Positions 21,972-34,339 of a stretch of 64,000 nucleotides of DNA are shown here, in pieces; position 1 is the stretch's first letter; each line of letters starts with the position of its first letter. Where the stretch lies: the NCBI GenBank assembly GCA_963556195.1, contig OY744519.1, positions 109,859,032-109,923,031 of the forward strand, in the 5' to 3' direction. The notes below the pieces were generated by a model. It ran no database searches, was not told the DNA's origin, and saw nothing but the letters and a program-made list of their open reading frames with translations. Source of the stretch: Sepiola atlantica (taxonomy: Eukaryota > Mollusca > Cephalopoda > Sepiida > Sepiolidae). Both the position numbers and the translations under genes were made by a program.

Positions 21972-22469
21972 TTAACAATGTTATGTTAAATTTCAATGAC
22001 CAAGTCTTTCTTGCCGAAATTCAAAATAATTCAATGTAATTTGACAATTGTTTCGCGCACAAACACACAACTGGGAATAAACATATAATTACAAGGATCT
22101 ATCATTCATGCAGCACATCAGAAAACAAAAAAAATCACTCCCGAGAAGAAAATCTTTATGCAAAGAAACAACTTTTACATGCATTTTACATGAAACATTT
22201 TACAAATAAAATAATTCTTTTAAAAATAAAACGGATGGAATAGTGGGAGATAACTTTGGAAATAGAAAACCATTTTATATTATATTATATAATATGGCTA
22301 TGGGTAGTATTACATCTAAACTAAACAGAAACCATAATAATTACGGGCATGTAAGAGACGTGAAGATAGAACATAATCCGCCCCATCCCGCATTAGAAAG
22401 TATTAAGAGGAAGAAAAACAGGCATCGTAATTCTATATGATTTAAGCACATTAAGTAAGTAAGTACATC

Positions 22470-22960
22470 CTTAACAATAGTCCTATGTAATTTTACCGGA
22501 TTGTTGAAATAAATTTCCCTAGAAATAGCAAGCTAAGGAAGATTATTAACAAAAACACAGTTAAATTGTCAGTCTTTACATCAATAACCCTAGCTTGAAC
22601 AATTATAACTTCTAACAATACTGAAATAAGCCGTAAAATAAAAAATGGGAGATTTAATAACAATCTAAACTCTGCAGTTGAACCTCAATGTAATTGTAGA
22701 AATTTAAATAAATGCCCTCTAGAAGGTAAGTGTCTTACTTCTAATATAGTGTATAAATGCAACATTGTGAAGAGAAATAGTACTAAGACATACATAGGAT
22801 CCATAGAATGAAGTTTTAAAGATAGGTATAGAAACCATACATCCTTTTTAAAGTAAGACCTTGCTCGGATCCTAAGGAAAATTCTACATCATTAGTTAAG
22901 TGTGTTAAGGAGATAACGTCCAATTCAAATTGAAATGGTCTATACTAGGTAAAGCGCATA
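22470..22960 (+). pseudogene. Penelope-like C-terminus, GIY-YIG type
   Basis: Reading across stops gives INKNTVKLSV, then CNCRNLNKCPLEGKC (a paired-cysteine knuckle), IVYKCNI and TYIGSIE with SFKDRYRNHTSF. This order is the linker and GIY-YIG endonuclease region of Penelope-like elements (Y-I-G strand plus the F-K-x-R...N-H helix). In-frame stops at YIGSIE and after SFLK show that it is dead. The RT is not preserved upstream. Confidence 0.65.
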
Positions 22961-23206
22961 AATACACTTCTGGTAATGTTTAAAAAATGTAATATATATA
23001 TATCCCCTTGAATCTTATTATATAATAACATCCAAAGATAATTTAACTAAAAAGAAACAAGAAACCTTGAAAAATTGTTTGCAATAATCTAGATATAGAT
23101 TCTCCTATTTTAGGCCTGACTAATAGATACGCATAGAATTAAGCTATCTAGAAAATTGAGCGGATTGGTATATACATCACTTAAATAGTTTACTATTTAA
23201 TTGGTT

Positions 23207-23227
23207 CCCCGATTTATAAAATCGGGG
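23207..23227. repeat. Perfect short hairpin at head of the tandem repeat
   Basis: CCCCGATTT and AAATCGGGG flank a 2-3 base loop. It immediately precedes (GTCC)n and the 161-bp units. Confidence 0.8.
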
Positions 23228-23249
23228 GACTTATGTTTTGAGGCATGTC

Positions 23250-23790
23250 CGTCCGTCCGTCCGTCCGTCCGGATTTTTCTCCGCAACCATCAATTGAATT
23301 TCTCTGAAAGTTGTAACTTTGGTCAGGTTAGAAAGTGACATTCTCCGATTTTGGAAAAAAACATTAGGTTAGCCCCCCCCCCCCCGAGGGGGTCAAAAGG
23401 CCCCGAAATGGCAAAAAATGACATTTTTTGCCCCATAACTTTTCATCCATCCATTCAATTTCTCTGAAACTTGGCCAAAATGTGGAGGCAATTGTTCCTA
23501 ATATAAAATAAGTATCGCTGACCTTGGAAAAAATCTGGTTCGCGCCCCAGGAGGTCAAAAGCCCCCTAAAATGGCAAAAATGACCCTTTTCTCCCCTAAC
23601 GTTTGATCCATCCATTCAATTTTTCTGAAACTTGGCCAAAATGTAGAGGCAATTGTTCTGGATATAAAATGAGCATCCTTGACTTCAGAAAAATTCTGGT
23701 TCGCGCCACCAGGGGGTCAAAGGGGGGGTCAAAAATGCCCCAAATTGCCCAAATTTATTGCATTTTACACTCGCCACATCGAGTCACATA
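23250..23790. repeat. (GTCC)n followed by three 161-bp tandem units
   Basis: Five GTCC units (about 23250-23270) are followed by three repeats of about 161 bp. Each has TTTCTCTGAAA or TTTTTCTGAAA (about 23295, 23456, 23617), a GGAAAAA block, a C-rich GGGGGTCAAA(A/G)G block and GGCAAAAAATGAC-like sequence. Minus-strand open frames across it are by-products of the periodicity. Confidence 0.8.
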
Positions 23791-23829
23791 CAGAGGGGGA
23801 CCACGCACGCACGGTTTGTTTAAATAAGT

Positions 23830-25111
23830 AAATAATTTTGTCTATAAAATATATCATAATTTTATCATAGACTGGCCCATTCTTAATACATATGTATAGA
23901 TAGATAGCTAACCTACATTTGCATAGCTTTTTAGATGGTTGATTTAGACATTTGAATTGAGTGGGCCTTATTTAGATTAGGTAATTAATTAATAAATTAA
24001 TTGATTTAATTACTTATAGTCCATAACCGTGGACAGTAAATAGCACTTGGATTTAGACTATTATTATTGTTAATAGAATTATATAGTATCAACTTATTGG
24101 CGGTTGCTGTGGTGGTGTATTTTTAGATGGAAACCGGGAGTCAATAGAAGTCCTTTATAAATAAATTTAGCACACAAATATGTTTTTTTTTGTCTGTTGC
24201 TTCCTCAAAGTTTTTTTTAGTTTTATTGTTAAATGCATTAATTTAGAAGTAGAACGAATGCATCATTAAATAAATAATTTATTTATCTAAACATTACAGT
24301 CCCTAAAGTACATATGTTTACATTATATTTAGACTAGTTTATACATATCGCCATAAATTAATTATTTCGGACTACTCTTAAAGAAACTGGATAAGGCAAA
24401 AAGATTAGTAAATAAATGTTATTTATTTGTTTATCGATCTAGGGGTGTTCAATACGATCGCTGAGAAACAATTAACCACACTAGTCTCTTCACTAGAAGC
24501 TAAGGTGAGGGAAGTACTCTTATATAAGTCTTATAAATTACAGTAGCCACTAATTAATCTTAATTAAGAACATATGAGTCTTACCATTTAATTCTTCGAG
24601 ATATTTATTATTATATACTTATTGGTAATATTTTCGTAAATGAAAAAGATTTATTTTCAATTTGGTTAAAGAAATTAATTGAATATGATTTATCACTCAA
24701 TTTTTTAATTATGATAAAGGAGACAACGCTTAAATTATGAACGGTGTAATTACAACCCATAGATTGGAGAAATTACTCGAATTTTGTTTATCTTTTTAAC
24801 CTGTAACTTAGTTTTTATTCTAATTTTTTAAATTCTTATTCTTAGTTTTTTTTAGTTTTTTTTTTATTATTTCAGTTATTTATTCCTAATAGGTAATGTT
24901 AATTAATAATTTTCATTGAACATTAAATGATAGAACATTACATGCAAATAAGATCACATATATCGTATGTCGTTAGTAGGTGACAACTTTAAACATTTAT
25001 TTAAGAACGTTTTTAATGAACTGGGTTCTATGTAAGATGAATGTAAAAGTTTTATTTTATTTATTTATTTTTTGTTTGTTTGAGGATTTTCTTCAGTGAG
25101 TTATATTTTGG
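23830..25111. other. No recognisable feature
   Basis: AT-rich DNA with no open frame of interest and no repeat that I could place, apart from the inverted-repeat arm that follows it. Confidence 0.5.
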
Positions 25112-25349
25112 TCTTCTTATGAGCTGCATGAATGAACGATCCTGGTAATTACATGTTTATCCCCAGTTGTTTGTTTGTGCACGAAACAATTGTCAAGTTA
25201 CATTGAATTATTTTTAATTTTGGCAAGAAAAACTAAATAAAGACTTGGTCATTTGAAATTTAACATACCATTGTGCACTTATATATGCTCTGTTGTTAAA
25301 TGTTAACATTCATCGAGCTTTTACATTGAATCGTTTTGGTAAATTATTT

Positions 25350-25480
25350 ATATATATAGTTGGTTCTGTTGGGTGGAGAGAAATCCAATAGACTGGGGCT
25401 CGATTATTCTATAAGAGTGCAATATTTATTTATTAAGGATTTTATATACGTTTAGATCGTCTGACGACTAAAAGAAACCT
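25350..25480 (+). repeat. Degraded family D fragment beside short TA run
   Basis: The order TA run, ATCCAATAG, TCTATAAGAGTGCAAT, then GATCGTCTGACGAC parallels 34080-34257 with internal loss. The minus-strand hammerhead-like core there is reduced to CAGACGA and AAAC. Confidence 0.4.
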
Positions 25481-25595
25481 GGCTAAAGATTTTCTGGGTT
25501 TTATCCGTCTTGCCGTTTGTCAGTTATATTTGATCTGTAAATGGAAGTTAAACTGGAAGTAAGTAGGTTGGTAACAGTGCATCTCCCCTCCCCCC

Positions 25596-25596
<1 letters not shown>

Positions 25597-25648
<52 letters not shown>
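25597..25648. repeat. (CT)n(TA)n compound microsatellite
   Basis: About 10 CT then about 15 TA units, ending at the tail of the SINE copy at 25650-25825. Confidence 0.9.
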
Positions 25649-25649
<1 letters not shown>

Positions 25650-25653
<4 letters not shown>

Positions 25654-25821
25654 TTTAAAAATATTAGAGTGTTTTTGTCACCTACAGACGATATCGTTTC
25701 GGGTGTTTTACTCTCATCAGTGCAGGAGTGGCAATTGTAGGTAGTCACATGGGATCGAACGCAGTTTGTAGATTCAGGCTAGAATCACGAGACAAACACT
25801 TAGGACCACACGGCCGTCGGC

Positions 25822-25825
<4 letters not shown>
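25650..25825 (-). mobile_element. tRNA-SINE family A copy with hammerhead tail
   Basis: Minus strand: a tRNA-like head with GTGTGGTCCTAAG (A-box region) and GCGTTCGATCCC (a strong B box, about 25752-25763), about 32 bp of spacer, then CTGATGA and the hammerhead-like tail. The copy lies between (CT)n(TA)n on its tail side and the 1-kb TA array on its head side. Other copies: 35745-35960 and 36135-36300. Confidence 0.7.
25680..25726 (-). ncRNA. Hammerhead ribozyme motif (SINE A, copy 1)
   Basis: Minus strand: TGCA, CTGATGA, GAGT-loop-ACCC, GAAAC, the CGATATCG palindrome as stem III, then GTC and TGTA. Stem I pairs TGCA with TGTA including one G-U. A second outer pairing, ACCTACA with TGTAGGT, is also available. 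Stem II has one mismatch. All core bases of the CUGANGA/GAAA/UH consensus are present. Confidence 0.65.
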
Positions 25826-27370
<1,545 letters not shown>

Positions 27371-27447
<77 letters not shown>

Positions 27448-27454
27448 CGTGTGT
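27371..27454. repeat. (TA)n(TG)n compound microsatellite
   Basis: About 33 TA units followed by about 9 TG units with one CG interruption. Confidence 0.95.
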
Positions 27455-27463
27455 AAGAAATAG

Positions 27464-27640
27464 ATTAAAGAAAAACAAATTAAACACAGGAAGGAATCAT
27501 AAAAAGGAGAGATTTAGCGGTTTCGTTTGAATCAACGAACGTCTTCAGAAAAAAGCCTGAAGATGTTAAACACTGAAACCGGTAAATCTCCTGTTTTTGA
27601 TTATTTCTTCATGTGTTTAATTTGTTTTTCCTTTTGTCTT
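27464..27640. mobile_element. ~175-bp foldback element
   Basis: Outer arms AAAAACAAATTAAACACA and TGTGTTTAATTTGTTTTTC pair. Inner blocks GGAGAGATTTA and TAAATCTCC pair too, as do CGTCTTCAG and CTGAAGATG. The right arm holds CTGAAGA and GAAAC 11 bp apart, which is hammerhead-like but without a cleavage triplet. Confidence 0.7.
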
Positions 27641-28449
27641 TTTCTTATATCTTGTCTCCACGGCATTTCATTTTATTATATATCGTATATTTTATGTTTT
27701 CCTATGCCTCATGTTGGTTTTTCATGAACTTCACAGTTGACCTGGGTTATTTTATGAAGTCCATAACACACCCTCCTGGGTAATAGCCTATCTGAATGCA
27801 AAATTTGCTTGAACTCCTTTGTGAACAGGCATTTTATTTTTATAGAAAATAATATTATTGCATAAATAGTTTTTGGTGGGGAAATATGACTAATATTGTT
27901 ACTGCCTGCCATATGACGGCAATCAACGGAAGAAGAAAAAATGTTTAAGTTTTACAAGCTTGGCATGAAACCAGAGGATCAAATAGTGGACCAAATGTTA
28001 TGTGCTTATAAATATTTGATTGCAAAATCATTATTCTTTTGATGAAATATAGGTTTTGCTTGTTTTAAGAAAACCCATGTGTTTAATAGTGTTCAAATAT
28101 ACATAGACTTTTACGAGGGAAACATTGCTTTTCTGTTGTTTTTTTTCTAATATTCTATTTAGCCAATTACTGGAAAATAAAAGCTGTACAGTTCCGAGAC
28201 AAGTTAGTACTGAATTTGGTAACTCTGAACTGTGTCATGACCCTTAGAGAAGGTGAACTTATAGTTTAAAGTTGTATCAATTAAAAAACATCAGTATCAG
28301 AATCATAATTAATTTTACAATAAAGTTTCATATAATTATAAGTACTATTTGTGTTTATATGTTTATTTGAAGTGAATTCCAGAACCATGACACTAATTTT
28401 TCTGAAACTTGGTAAATGGATTCCATGCATAACTGAGAATAACATAGAC
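27641..28449. other. No recognisable feature
   Basis: AT-rich, non-coding in my reading. Confidence 0.5.
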
Positions 28450-28486
28450 TCTCTCTTTCTTTCTTTCTTTCTTTCTCTCTCTCTCG

Positions 28487-28566
<80 letters not shown>
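28450..28566. repeat. (CTTT)n(CT)n(TA)n compound microsatellite
   Basis: A pyrimidine run to about 28502, then about 31 TA units. Confidence 0.95.
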
Positions 28567-28569
<3 letters not shown>

Positions 28570-28765
28570 TCCTATAAATTCTCACAAAAGTTGGGGTAAT
28601 AGCTCAGTAGTGTATATAATATGAGAGTAAAAAATAATAATAATTCAGTAAATGTTCCGAATTCATTAAAAAAAGAAACATATTTATTAAAGCAATTTTT
28701 GAGAGCAGTGCATCACCGAAGACCACTCTTGATTCATTAAGAAAATGTATTTTACAATTAATTAC
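28560..28765. repeat. Block A-B, repeated in swapped order at 29818-29990
   Basis: A (about 28560-28690, with CTCACAAAAGTTG and CAGTAAATGTTCCGAATT) recurs at about 29866-29990. B (28718-28765, with AGAAAATGTATTTTACAAT) recurs at 29818-29865. The second locus has the order B-A. Confidence 0.7.
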
Positions 28766-28879
28766 TCTGGTATAATCAGTGACGACTAGGAACAGACAAG
28801 ATGGTGACCAGGGAACATACCTGGTGACGATTGGAGAGACAATTAGCATCCGGAAAGACAAATACATAGATAAGGAGGC

Positions 28880-29690
28880 TAGCTACCCATCTTGCATACC
28901 TTTCGAGGAGAACTCTTCAAAATGTTACTAAATACCCAAATGCATCATACCCCAATGGGTGCTAAGAGTGAGGAGCAGGAGAGATACCCAACGGGACGGA
29001 TTTAACGCAAACGGACGGGACTGCCAAATCGACAATGAATAAATACAGATGCGAGAAGACATGCAAAAATTAGAGAGACTTGAAAATTCACCAAAGGCCG
29101 AATTAAATACCTTGAGAAGGAGAACCATGATCAACGTGCATGTGCATGCTCTGGTGAACCGGAGGTGTGGAGCAGGGGTCACACCACAGAGCCCAGTCCC
29201 TCCAAGCGACGGTTTCCCTTACCCATGGCACAGAGTCCTGAAAAAAGTGTTCCCCAGTGAACAATAACGAGACCTGGCAAGACGTGGTTTCGAGCATTTC
29301 CAATATGCTTCAGTCGGCTTCAGTAAGGGAGACGTCGAAAGACGACTAAAGTTCATGACAACAATAATTACCAGCATGGGTCAGAGAGATTTGGTTACGT
29401 CGTCCACCGACAGCTAAAGACACCCTACACCGCCAACCATAGGGCGAACAAAATTAAAGAACGTAGAAAGGAAATGAGATCTTTAAAAATGCAGCTATAG
29501 AGAAACGTCAACCCCTTGATGGGTTCCGGGGAAATACTCAGAAGGAAACTAAAAACCATTCGGCGAGTTGAGTGGCATAGAAGTAGACAAAGTTCAAACA
29601 GAGGAAAGTGTGGGAAACTATTATATAGTAGCAGAGGAGGGGAGTAAGAGCTATTCTCATTGGCTGCTGCCGATAGCTGTGTTTCCATAA
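28880..29690 (+). pseudogene. Possible LINE-derived coding scrap, unplaced
   Basis: This stretch is richer in GC than its flanks. Plus-strand readings such as NKIKERRKEMRSLKM, then LRRKLKTIRRVEWHRSR at about 29445-29580, look like the basic linker between endonuclease and RT in LINEs. I do not recognise a catalytic motif. It lies between the two A/B blocks, so it may be an insertion. Confidence 0.25.
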
Positions 29691-29817
29691 GAACGGTTGA
29701 AGCTTACCTCTTCAAAACAATTATTTCGCAATGTAAACATTCATAGCTAAACACTTTCAAAAGGCGGCCTGACGTGTCTGGAGTCAGGTCAGTGTTACTG
29801 TCTGAGCCAATATACTG

Positions 29818-29990
29818 CAGTGAAGGCCACCCTTGATGCATCTAGAAAATGTATTTTACAATATATATAAATATATATATTATATAAATCCCTTTAAACT
29901 CACACAAAAGTTGTTACATTAGTGTATACATTACTAGGGCTCAAAATAATCATAATTCAGTAAATGTTCCGAATTTGTTTCAAAATCTTT
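29818..29990. repeat. Block B-A, partner of 28560-28765
   Basis: Same blocks as 28560-28765 in swapped order, with a short TA run between them. Confidence 0.7.
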
Positions 29991-30256
29991 TTTAATTCAA
30001 ACAATTTTTTATGTCTATTTTATTAATATAATGTAGGTTTTAAAATGGACAGAAATAGTTGTTTGAGTTAAAATTATTTTTTTAAGCAAATTCGAAACAT
30101 TTAATTCTATTATAATATATGCATATTGATAATTAAGTTTCTATCTTATATATAAAGTAGAGTGAGATTTTCCCCTGTACTTTTGATGGCTATAACTTTC
30201 TAACCAAAATCTACATATAAAAATTTGCTCTCTACGCGATTCAGGCCAATTATTGT
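29991..30256. other. No recognisable feature
   Basis: AT-rich, non-coding. Confidence 0.5.
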
Positions 30257-30346
30257 GCGAAAGTTGATGAATTCGAGCAAAAATCTTTTGTCTGTTTTAA
30301 AAAAAAACAGACAAAAATGTTTTGCTCGAATTCATTGACTTTTATA
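30257..30346. repeat. Long hairpin with ~35-bp arms
   Basis: GATGAATTCGAGCAAAA and TTTTGCTCGAATTCATTGAC pair, continuing through TTTTGTCTGTTTT and AAAACAGACAAAA to an A-rich loop of under 10 bases. No flanking repeats or coding sequence. Confidence 0.85.
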
Positions 30347-31289
30347 TTAAGTCTAATCAGTAATTTTCATTTTGATTACTAATTTCAGCACGGGAGTAGG
30401 AGTAACTAAGCCCCAGTACAAAGCCCTAATCCTTCCTTCAACCCATAATACCATAAATATATACAAAAGAAATCTAATTTTGTATTGCACCTTGTTAATC
30501 ACTATTAATCACTGCGCCTCTCAGAAAGTAAACGTCTAATAAAAAACTGTACAAAGTTACGATTTCAGATTACAAATAATACATAGACATTCAAAATCTG
30601 TTCCCATAACTCTATTATAATGTATATATAGCAAGACGTCCCCTATATTTCTTTGTTTGAAGCTCGAACTTAATAAGCGTTATGCACTATTTTTCACTTT
30701 CATTGGTAACACATGAATGCTTCGGTTTTTAATATACTTACAGTCGTGTTTATTGTTTAACAGTAGTTGATGTTGTATACACACATTCATTCGTCGCCTT
30801 GCTGTGCGAAACAGTAGAAATATTAGCAGGGCAGATGATTTCTATAGCAACTGGTTCGAGCATGTTTCAACAGACAATAATTTGGCGTAACTAATTTTCT
30901 AAACTTCAGCATTTATTTATATATTAATTCCATCAGTTCTTCAGCCGTTTCTTGGAATAAATTGCGATGCTTCTTTTTTGAAAAGTGTTGGGGAATATAT
31001 TTTTGGCATACTACGAATAACAAGAAAGAGAGAGACAGAATGCCTACCTTCGTTGCTACTAGAAACGTTACAATAACACTACATGATACGTGTGGTAATA
31101 TTTCTGATATGGGCGAAGATTCGTCTATTATGTCACACAAGTTATGGCGCATAAGAGAGCTGAAAGTTCTAAAATGGCCAAGTCAAATCTTGGAACATAC
31201 TCCTATTGACAAGCTTCTTTTTCTTTGTGTATATTTGAAGCATGTAGTCATTTGCATTATCATTAAACTATGCGAGATCTTTCAGGCTA
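30347..31289. other. No recognisable feature
   Basis: Two opposing open frames (about 30913-31303) have no family signature and probably arise by chance. Confidence 0.45.
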
Positions 31290-31775
31290 CACTGATTAGG
31301 TAGTAAAGGGCATACGAGGCAATGCTGCATCGTACGGTCCTCACAGATGGTTGGGTTGATTTTGTAGCTCCACCTGAACATAGCAGATTTTGATCGCTCC
31401 ATTCCCGTTCTCAAGTGGTTGTGACCTCGACTGGACTCGGGTTGCTTCTAAGCCAGGAGGAGGGAGGACTTCAGATGGTATGTGTGGGGGAGGATTCCCA
31501 TGTCAGTAGAGGGGGGGGGGTCATTTTCTAGCCCTCTCGGCCAAAGCTGCATTCTGGTCTCTTCTTGAGATGCTGTTAGAGGCTGAACACAGCTGAGGAA
31601 GCTTCTCCTTAACTTAAGTCGTTGGGTCGTTAGTTCATGTCCATGAAGAAGATGGCATTCATCATTGTTAGTCTTTGTGATCTCTATTCGATTGGCAACT
31701 TCCCGTTTCACATCCACAGAAGCTGTACAATCGTGAGAAGCTGTAAGATGATTTTAAATGAGCTGTACATGCAAA
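31290..31775 (-). pseudogene. LINE C-terminus (RTE/BovB-like or similar)
   Basis: Minus strand: RLKLRRSFLSCVQPL, then after a stop HNHLRTGMERSKSAM and RTMQHCLVCPLL. The order R-L-K-x-R-x-S-F, L-R-T-G, then T-M-Q-H-x-L-x-C-P is the C-terminal end of a non-LTR retrotransposon polyprotein, the zinc-knuckle tail after RT. No RT is preserved upstream. Confidence 0.65.
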
Positions 31776-32185
31776 CTATCCATCAAACATCACTCATCTG
31801 AAATAATTATTTCCTTCTTTCTGTCTTTTCCTCTTCCCAACCTACAAGGCAAAGGTGTGTGTGTACTAACTCTATAGCTCTGAGCTGTCCACAACATTCT
31901 TATGTACAATATGTATTGTGTTTTGGAATCAAAAATCGGTAAGCTATTTTGTCAGATAATCACAAGATTAAAAGTTGCACATTCCCCAAACCACTACAGG
32001 AAAAGTTTAGAAAATACAAGAAACTTCCCCCTTTAGTTCAACAGGAATGTTTTACTCAGAGGTCATATCATACTTCTTCATAAGGTTGAAAACTTTTCAG
32101 AATCTTTCTATTTATGAATGTGTCTATGTCTATATACAGGTCTGTCATAAGTAACTATATATTGACTGCACAAGGTCATCTGGCG
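31776..32185. other. No recognisable feature
   Basis: No signal identified. The left part of a DNA transposon could extend here from 32190. Confidence 0.4.
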
Positions 32186-32189
32186 ATGT

Positions 32190-32460
32190 ACAACAGCAGC
32201 TGTTATTGTTATTACAACAGCAGGGTAGTGCAGAGGGTATGCATTTTCAGCATAACAGGGCGCCAGCTCATTATGCTGCGCTTGTGCAAGACTGGCTGGA
32301 CTACACCTGTCCAGTCCATGGATTGGCAGGCATACACCGCTTGAATGTCCATCTCGCTTGCCAGATTTAACTCCTCTTGACTCAAAAGGAGCCGTCTCCT
32401 GGTGTACGCTCCTTTTGGCCGGGGCCAAGGAGTTGAGGTTCTTTCTTTAGCTGGTGCATG
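32190..32460 (+). pseudogene. Tc1/mariner-like transposase C-terminal scrap
   Basis: Plus strand reads HFQHNRAPAHYAALVQDWL, corresponding to Q-D-x-A-P-x-H around the second catalytic Asp, here replaced. After one frameshift it reads IGRHTPLECPSRLPDLTPLD, ending at the third acidic residue (P-D-L-T-P-L-D). The rest of the transposase and the inverted termini were not seen. Confidence 0.7.
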
Positions 32461-34008
32461 GACGAGTGAAGCAGCACTTTTAACTAAAAAAGAGAATTGT
32501 ACACTCATTTCCTTCATTGCTTCTACAAAATAAAAATATTGACCAACTGTTAATAATATTTCTATTGATATAATAAATGTCTGTTGGGGTTAATAATAGT
32601 AAAAACAAATTTAAATTTAAAAAAAAATTCTCTTTCTTCTCCTTTTTTTGTGACTCTTGTATTCTGTGAGTTTTTGTTTACTGTGACGTCTTTTAAAATA
32701 GGTGATATCTAAACGTTCGGCAGAGAGCGACAACAGATGAATTTAAATAAATTAGTTTTTTGCATTGCATCGTGGGAAATCGGGCGATCTTTTACTAAAA
32801 AATGTTTTTTATGGAAATCTCTCCAGACAAGGCATGCAGTCACTTAATGTAAGGAGTTAAAAAGAAACGAAAGATGATTAACTTAAAGACAGGAGAAGCT
32901 TATTGACCTTAGTCTTGAAAAAGTAGGAAGAAAACAAGAGGCTACTAGAATAGGAATATTTATTATAATGTGGTACTTGAACAGCGAATTGATGAAGACC
33001 ACTAGACCAATGAGTCAAAAGAGCTAGAAAAAAGGAAGCAGGGAATAAATAAATCTGACAATTCTGAAGAACACATGTCATCTCATCTTTTAGAAAGACA
33101 ATTGGTGATAACATACGTACATACATGAAATGCCTTAGTGTAGTTTTATATAGATCATTTGATTATTACAAGCACTATATTTATGAAAAAAGGTTAAATA
33201 GAAATGAAAAAAGCAATTGCGTGTTTCTTATTTGCTTGTTTTTCCCTTTTTTTTAATCCTACTTGACGTTTAACACGTTTTAAACAGATTTGAATCCACT
33301 GAACACGTGTTGAAAACAGTTTAAATTTCTGTTTATGAGTTTTCTGGAGAATCAGTGAATTTTACCGGGAAATAAGGCTAGGTTGATTCAGCCAGATGAA
33401 GAACGTTTGAAGCTCTCAGCTTTTTGATCTTAGCAAAAGCCGGCCAGGTCTTTGCGAGTGTAGAAGTGGGGGCTTGTGAATACACATGAGCACTCATACA
33501 TTCATACACACATTCACACACACATTTATACGTTTATACGTATTTATAAAAATATAAATAAATGAATATATAAATATATATTATATCAAAATATAAATGT
33601 ACAGATATAAACTAGCTGAACGACTCGTCCAGACTGGGTGAAAGTTGATGAACATAGACTTTGAATTAGACCACTTATATATATAATCAAACCTGAATTG
33701 TGGCAGTTGTACTTTGATCAGTACCACTGGAGAGTCATGAATTTTATAACTGTCCTGTTTTTAAATCTCCGGAACAGTTACATGGTAAACAGCTAATGAT
33801 CCCCGTTTAATATTTCACAACTCAAGTTAAGGTCTCCTGTTTTTCTTTCACTGTTATATACTTGAGTCCCTTTTTTGTATTTGTAAATTTTCCAGCAGTA
33901 AGTCGGCTTATGCAAGTGCTAAGTCTGCAATATTTTGGATTTAGTTGGTGTCCCTAAGAATTTAAACTGCATTTTCTTTCTTTGTTTAAAATGGCTCAAA
34001 GCTTCTTT

Positions 34009-34012
<4 letters not shown>
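32461..34012. other. Mostly unrecognised; dispersed block at 32810-32880
   Basis: TGGAAATCTCTCCAGACAAG and TGTAAGGAGTTAAAAAGAA at 32811-32872 recur at about 50385-50440, so that block is repetitive. Nothing else identified. Confidence 0.5.

Positions 34013-34078
<66 letters not shown>
34013..34078. repeat. (TA)n microsatellite
   Basis: 33 TA units. The family D repeat begins at its right edge. Confidence 0.95.
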
Positions 34079-34080
<2 letters not shown>

Positions 34081-34262
34081 CCGGGTATGGTATAGATCCA
34101 CAGGGTATCAATCCAGGGGAGTTGAACCGGGTTTATGAGAGTGCTCAATAAAAATATAGAGCAGAAATATGAATATAAATGATAATTTATTTCATTTTGA
34201 CTACAAAATTGATTTTGTTTCACGAGAGCGATTTGAGGCACTCACGATCGTCAGGTCTTGAT
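34079..34262. mobile_element. Dispersed family D copy starting at (TA)n
   Basis: Order: (TA)n, GATCCACAGGGTATCAATCC, GAGTGCTCAATAAAAATA, AGAGC, then the inverted hammerhead region. The same order is seen at 41700-41870 and, inverted, at 62178-62400. I suspect PLE or retrozyme ends, on the basis of the hammerhead. Confidence 0.55.
34199..34257 (-). ncRNA. Hammerhead motif with long stem II (family D)
   Basis: Minus strand: GAC, CTGACGA (34248-34254), a bulged stem II built from CGTGAGTGC and GCTCTCG, GAAAC (34217-34221), ACAAAA-TCAA-TTTTGT as stem III, cleavage triplet GTA, then GTC pairing with the leading GAC. All core positions fit the CUGANGA/GAAA/NUH consensus. Confidence 0.6.
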
Positions 34263-34339
34263 TTCGAAGGTGATCTGATTTTCACCACTCTATTCCATCA
34301 ATACCAAGACAAAGGTAGGCCACCTTTTCCTTAACTTAC

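Larger units (their letters stand above)
21971..25272. mobile_element. 3.3-kb inverted-repeat unit around a PLE remnant
   Basis: 21971-22130 and 25112-25272 are inverted copies sharing GACCAAGTCTTT, ATTGTTTCG(C/T)GCACAAAC and ATTCAATGTAA blocks. Between them lie a Penelope-like coding remnant, the 161-bp tandem repeat and unrecognised AT-rich DNA. PLEs often carry terminal pseudo-LTRs in odd arrangements, so these arms may be PLE ends; this is inference. On the minus strand of the left arm and plus strand of the right, GAAAC-AATTG-TC resembles half a hammerhead. Confidence 0.5.

Noticed and set aside
23364..23615. 83-codon minus-strand frame
   Set aside because: Its internal repetition mirrors the 161-bp DNA tandem repeat, so it is a by-product.
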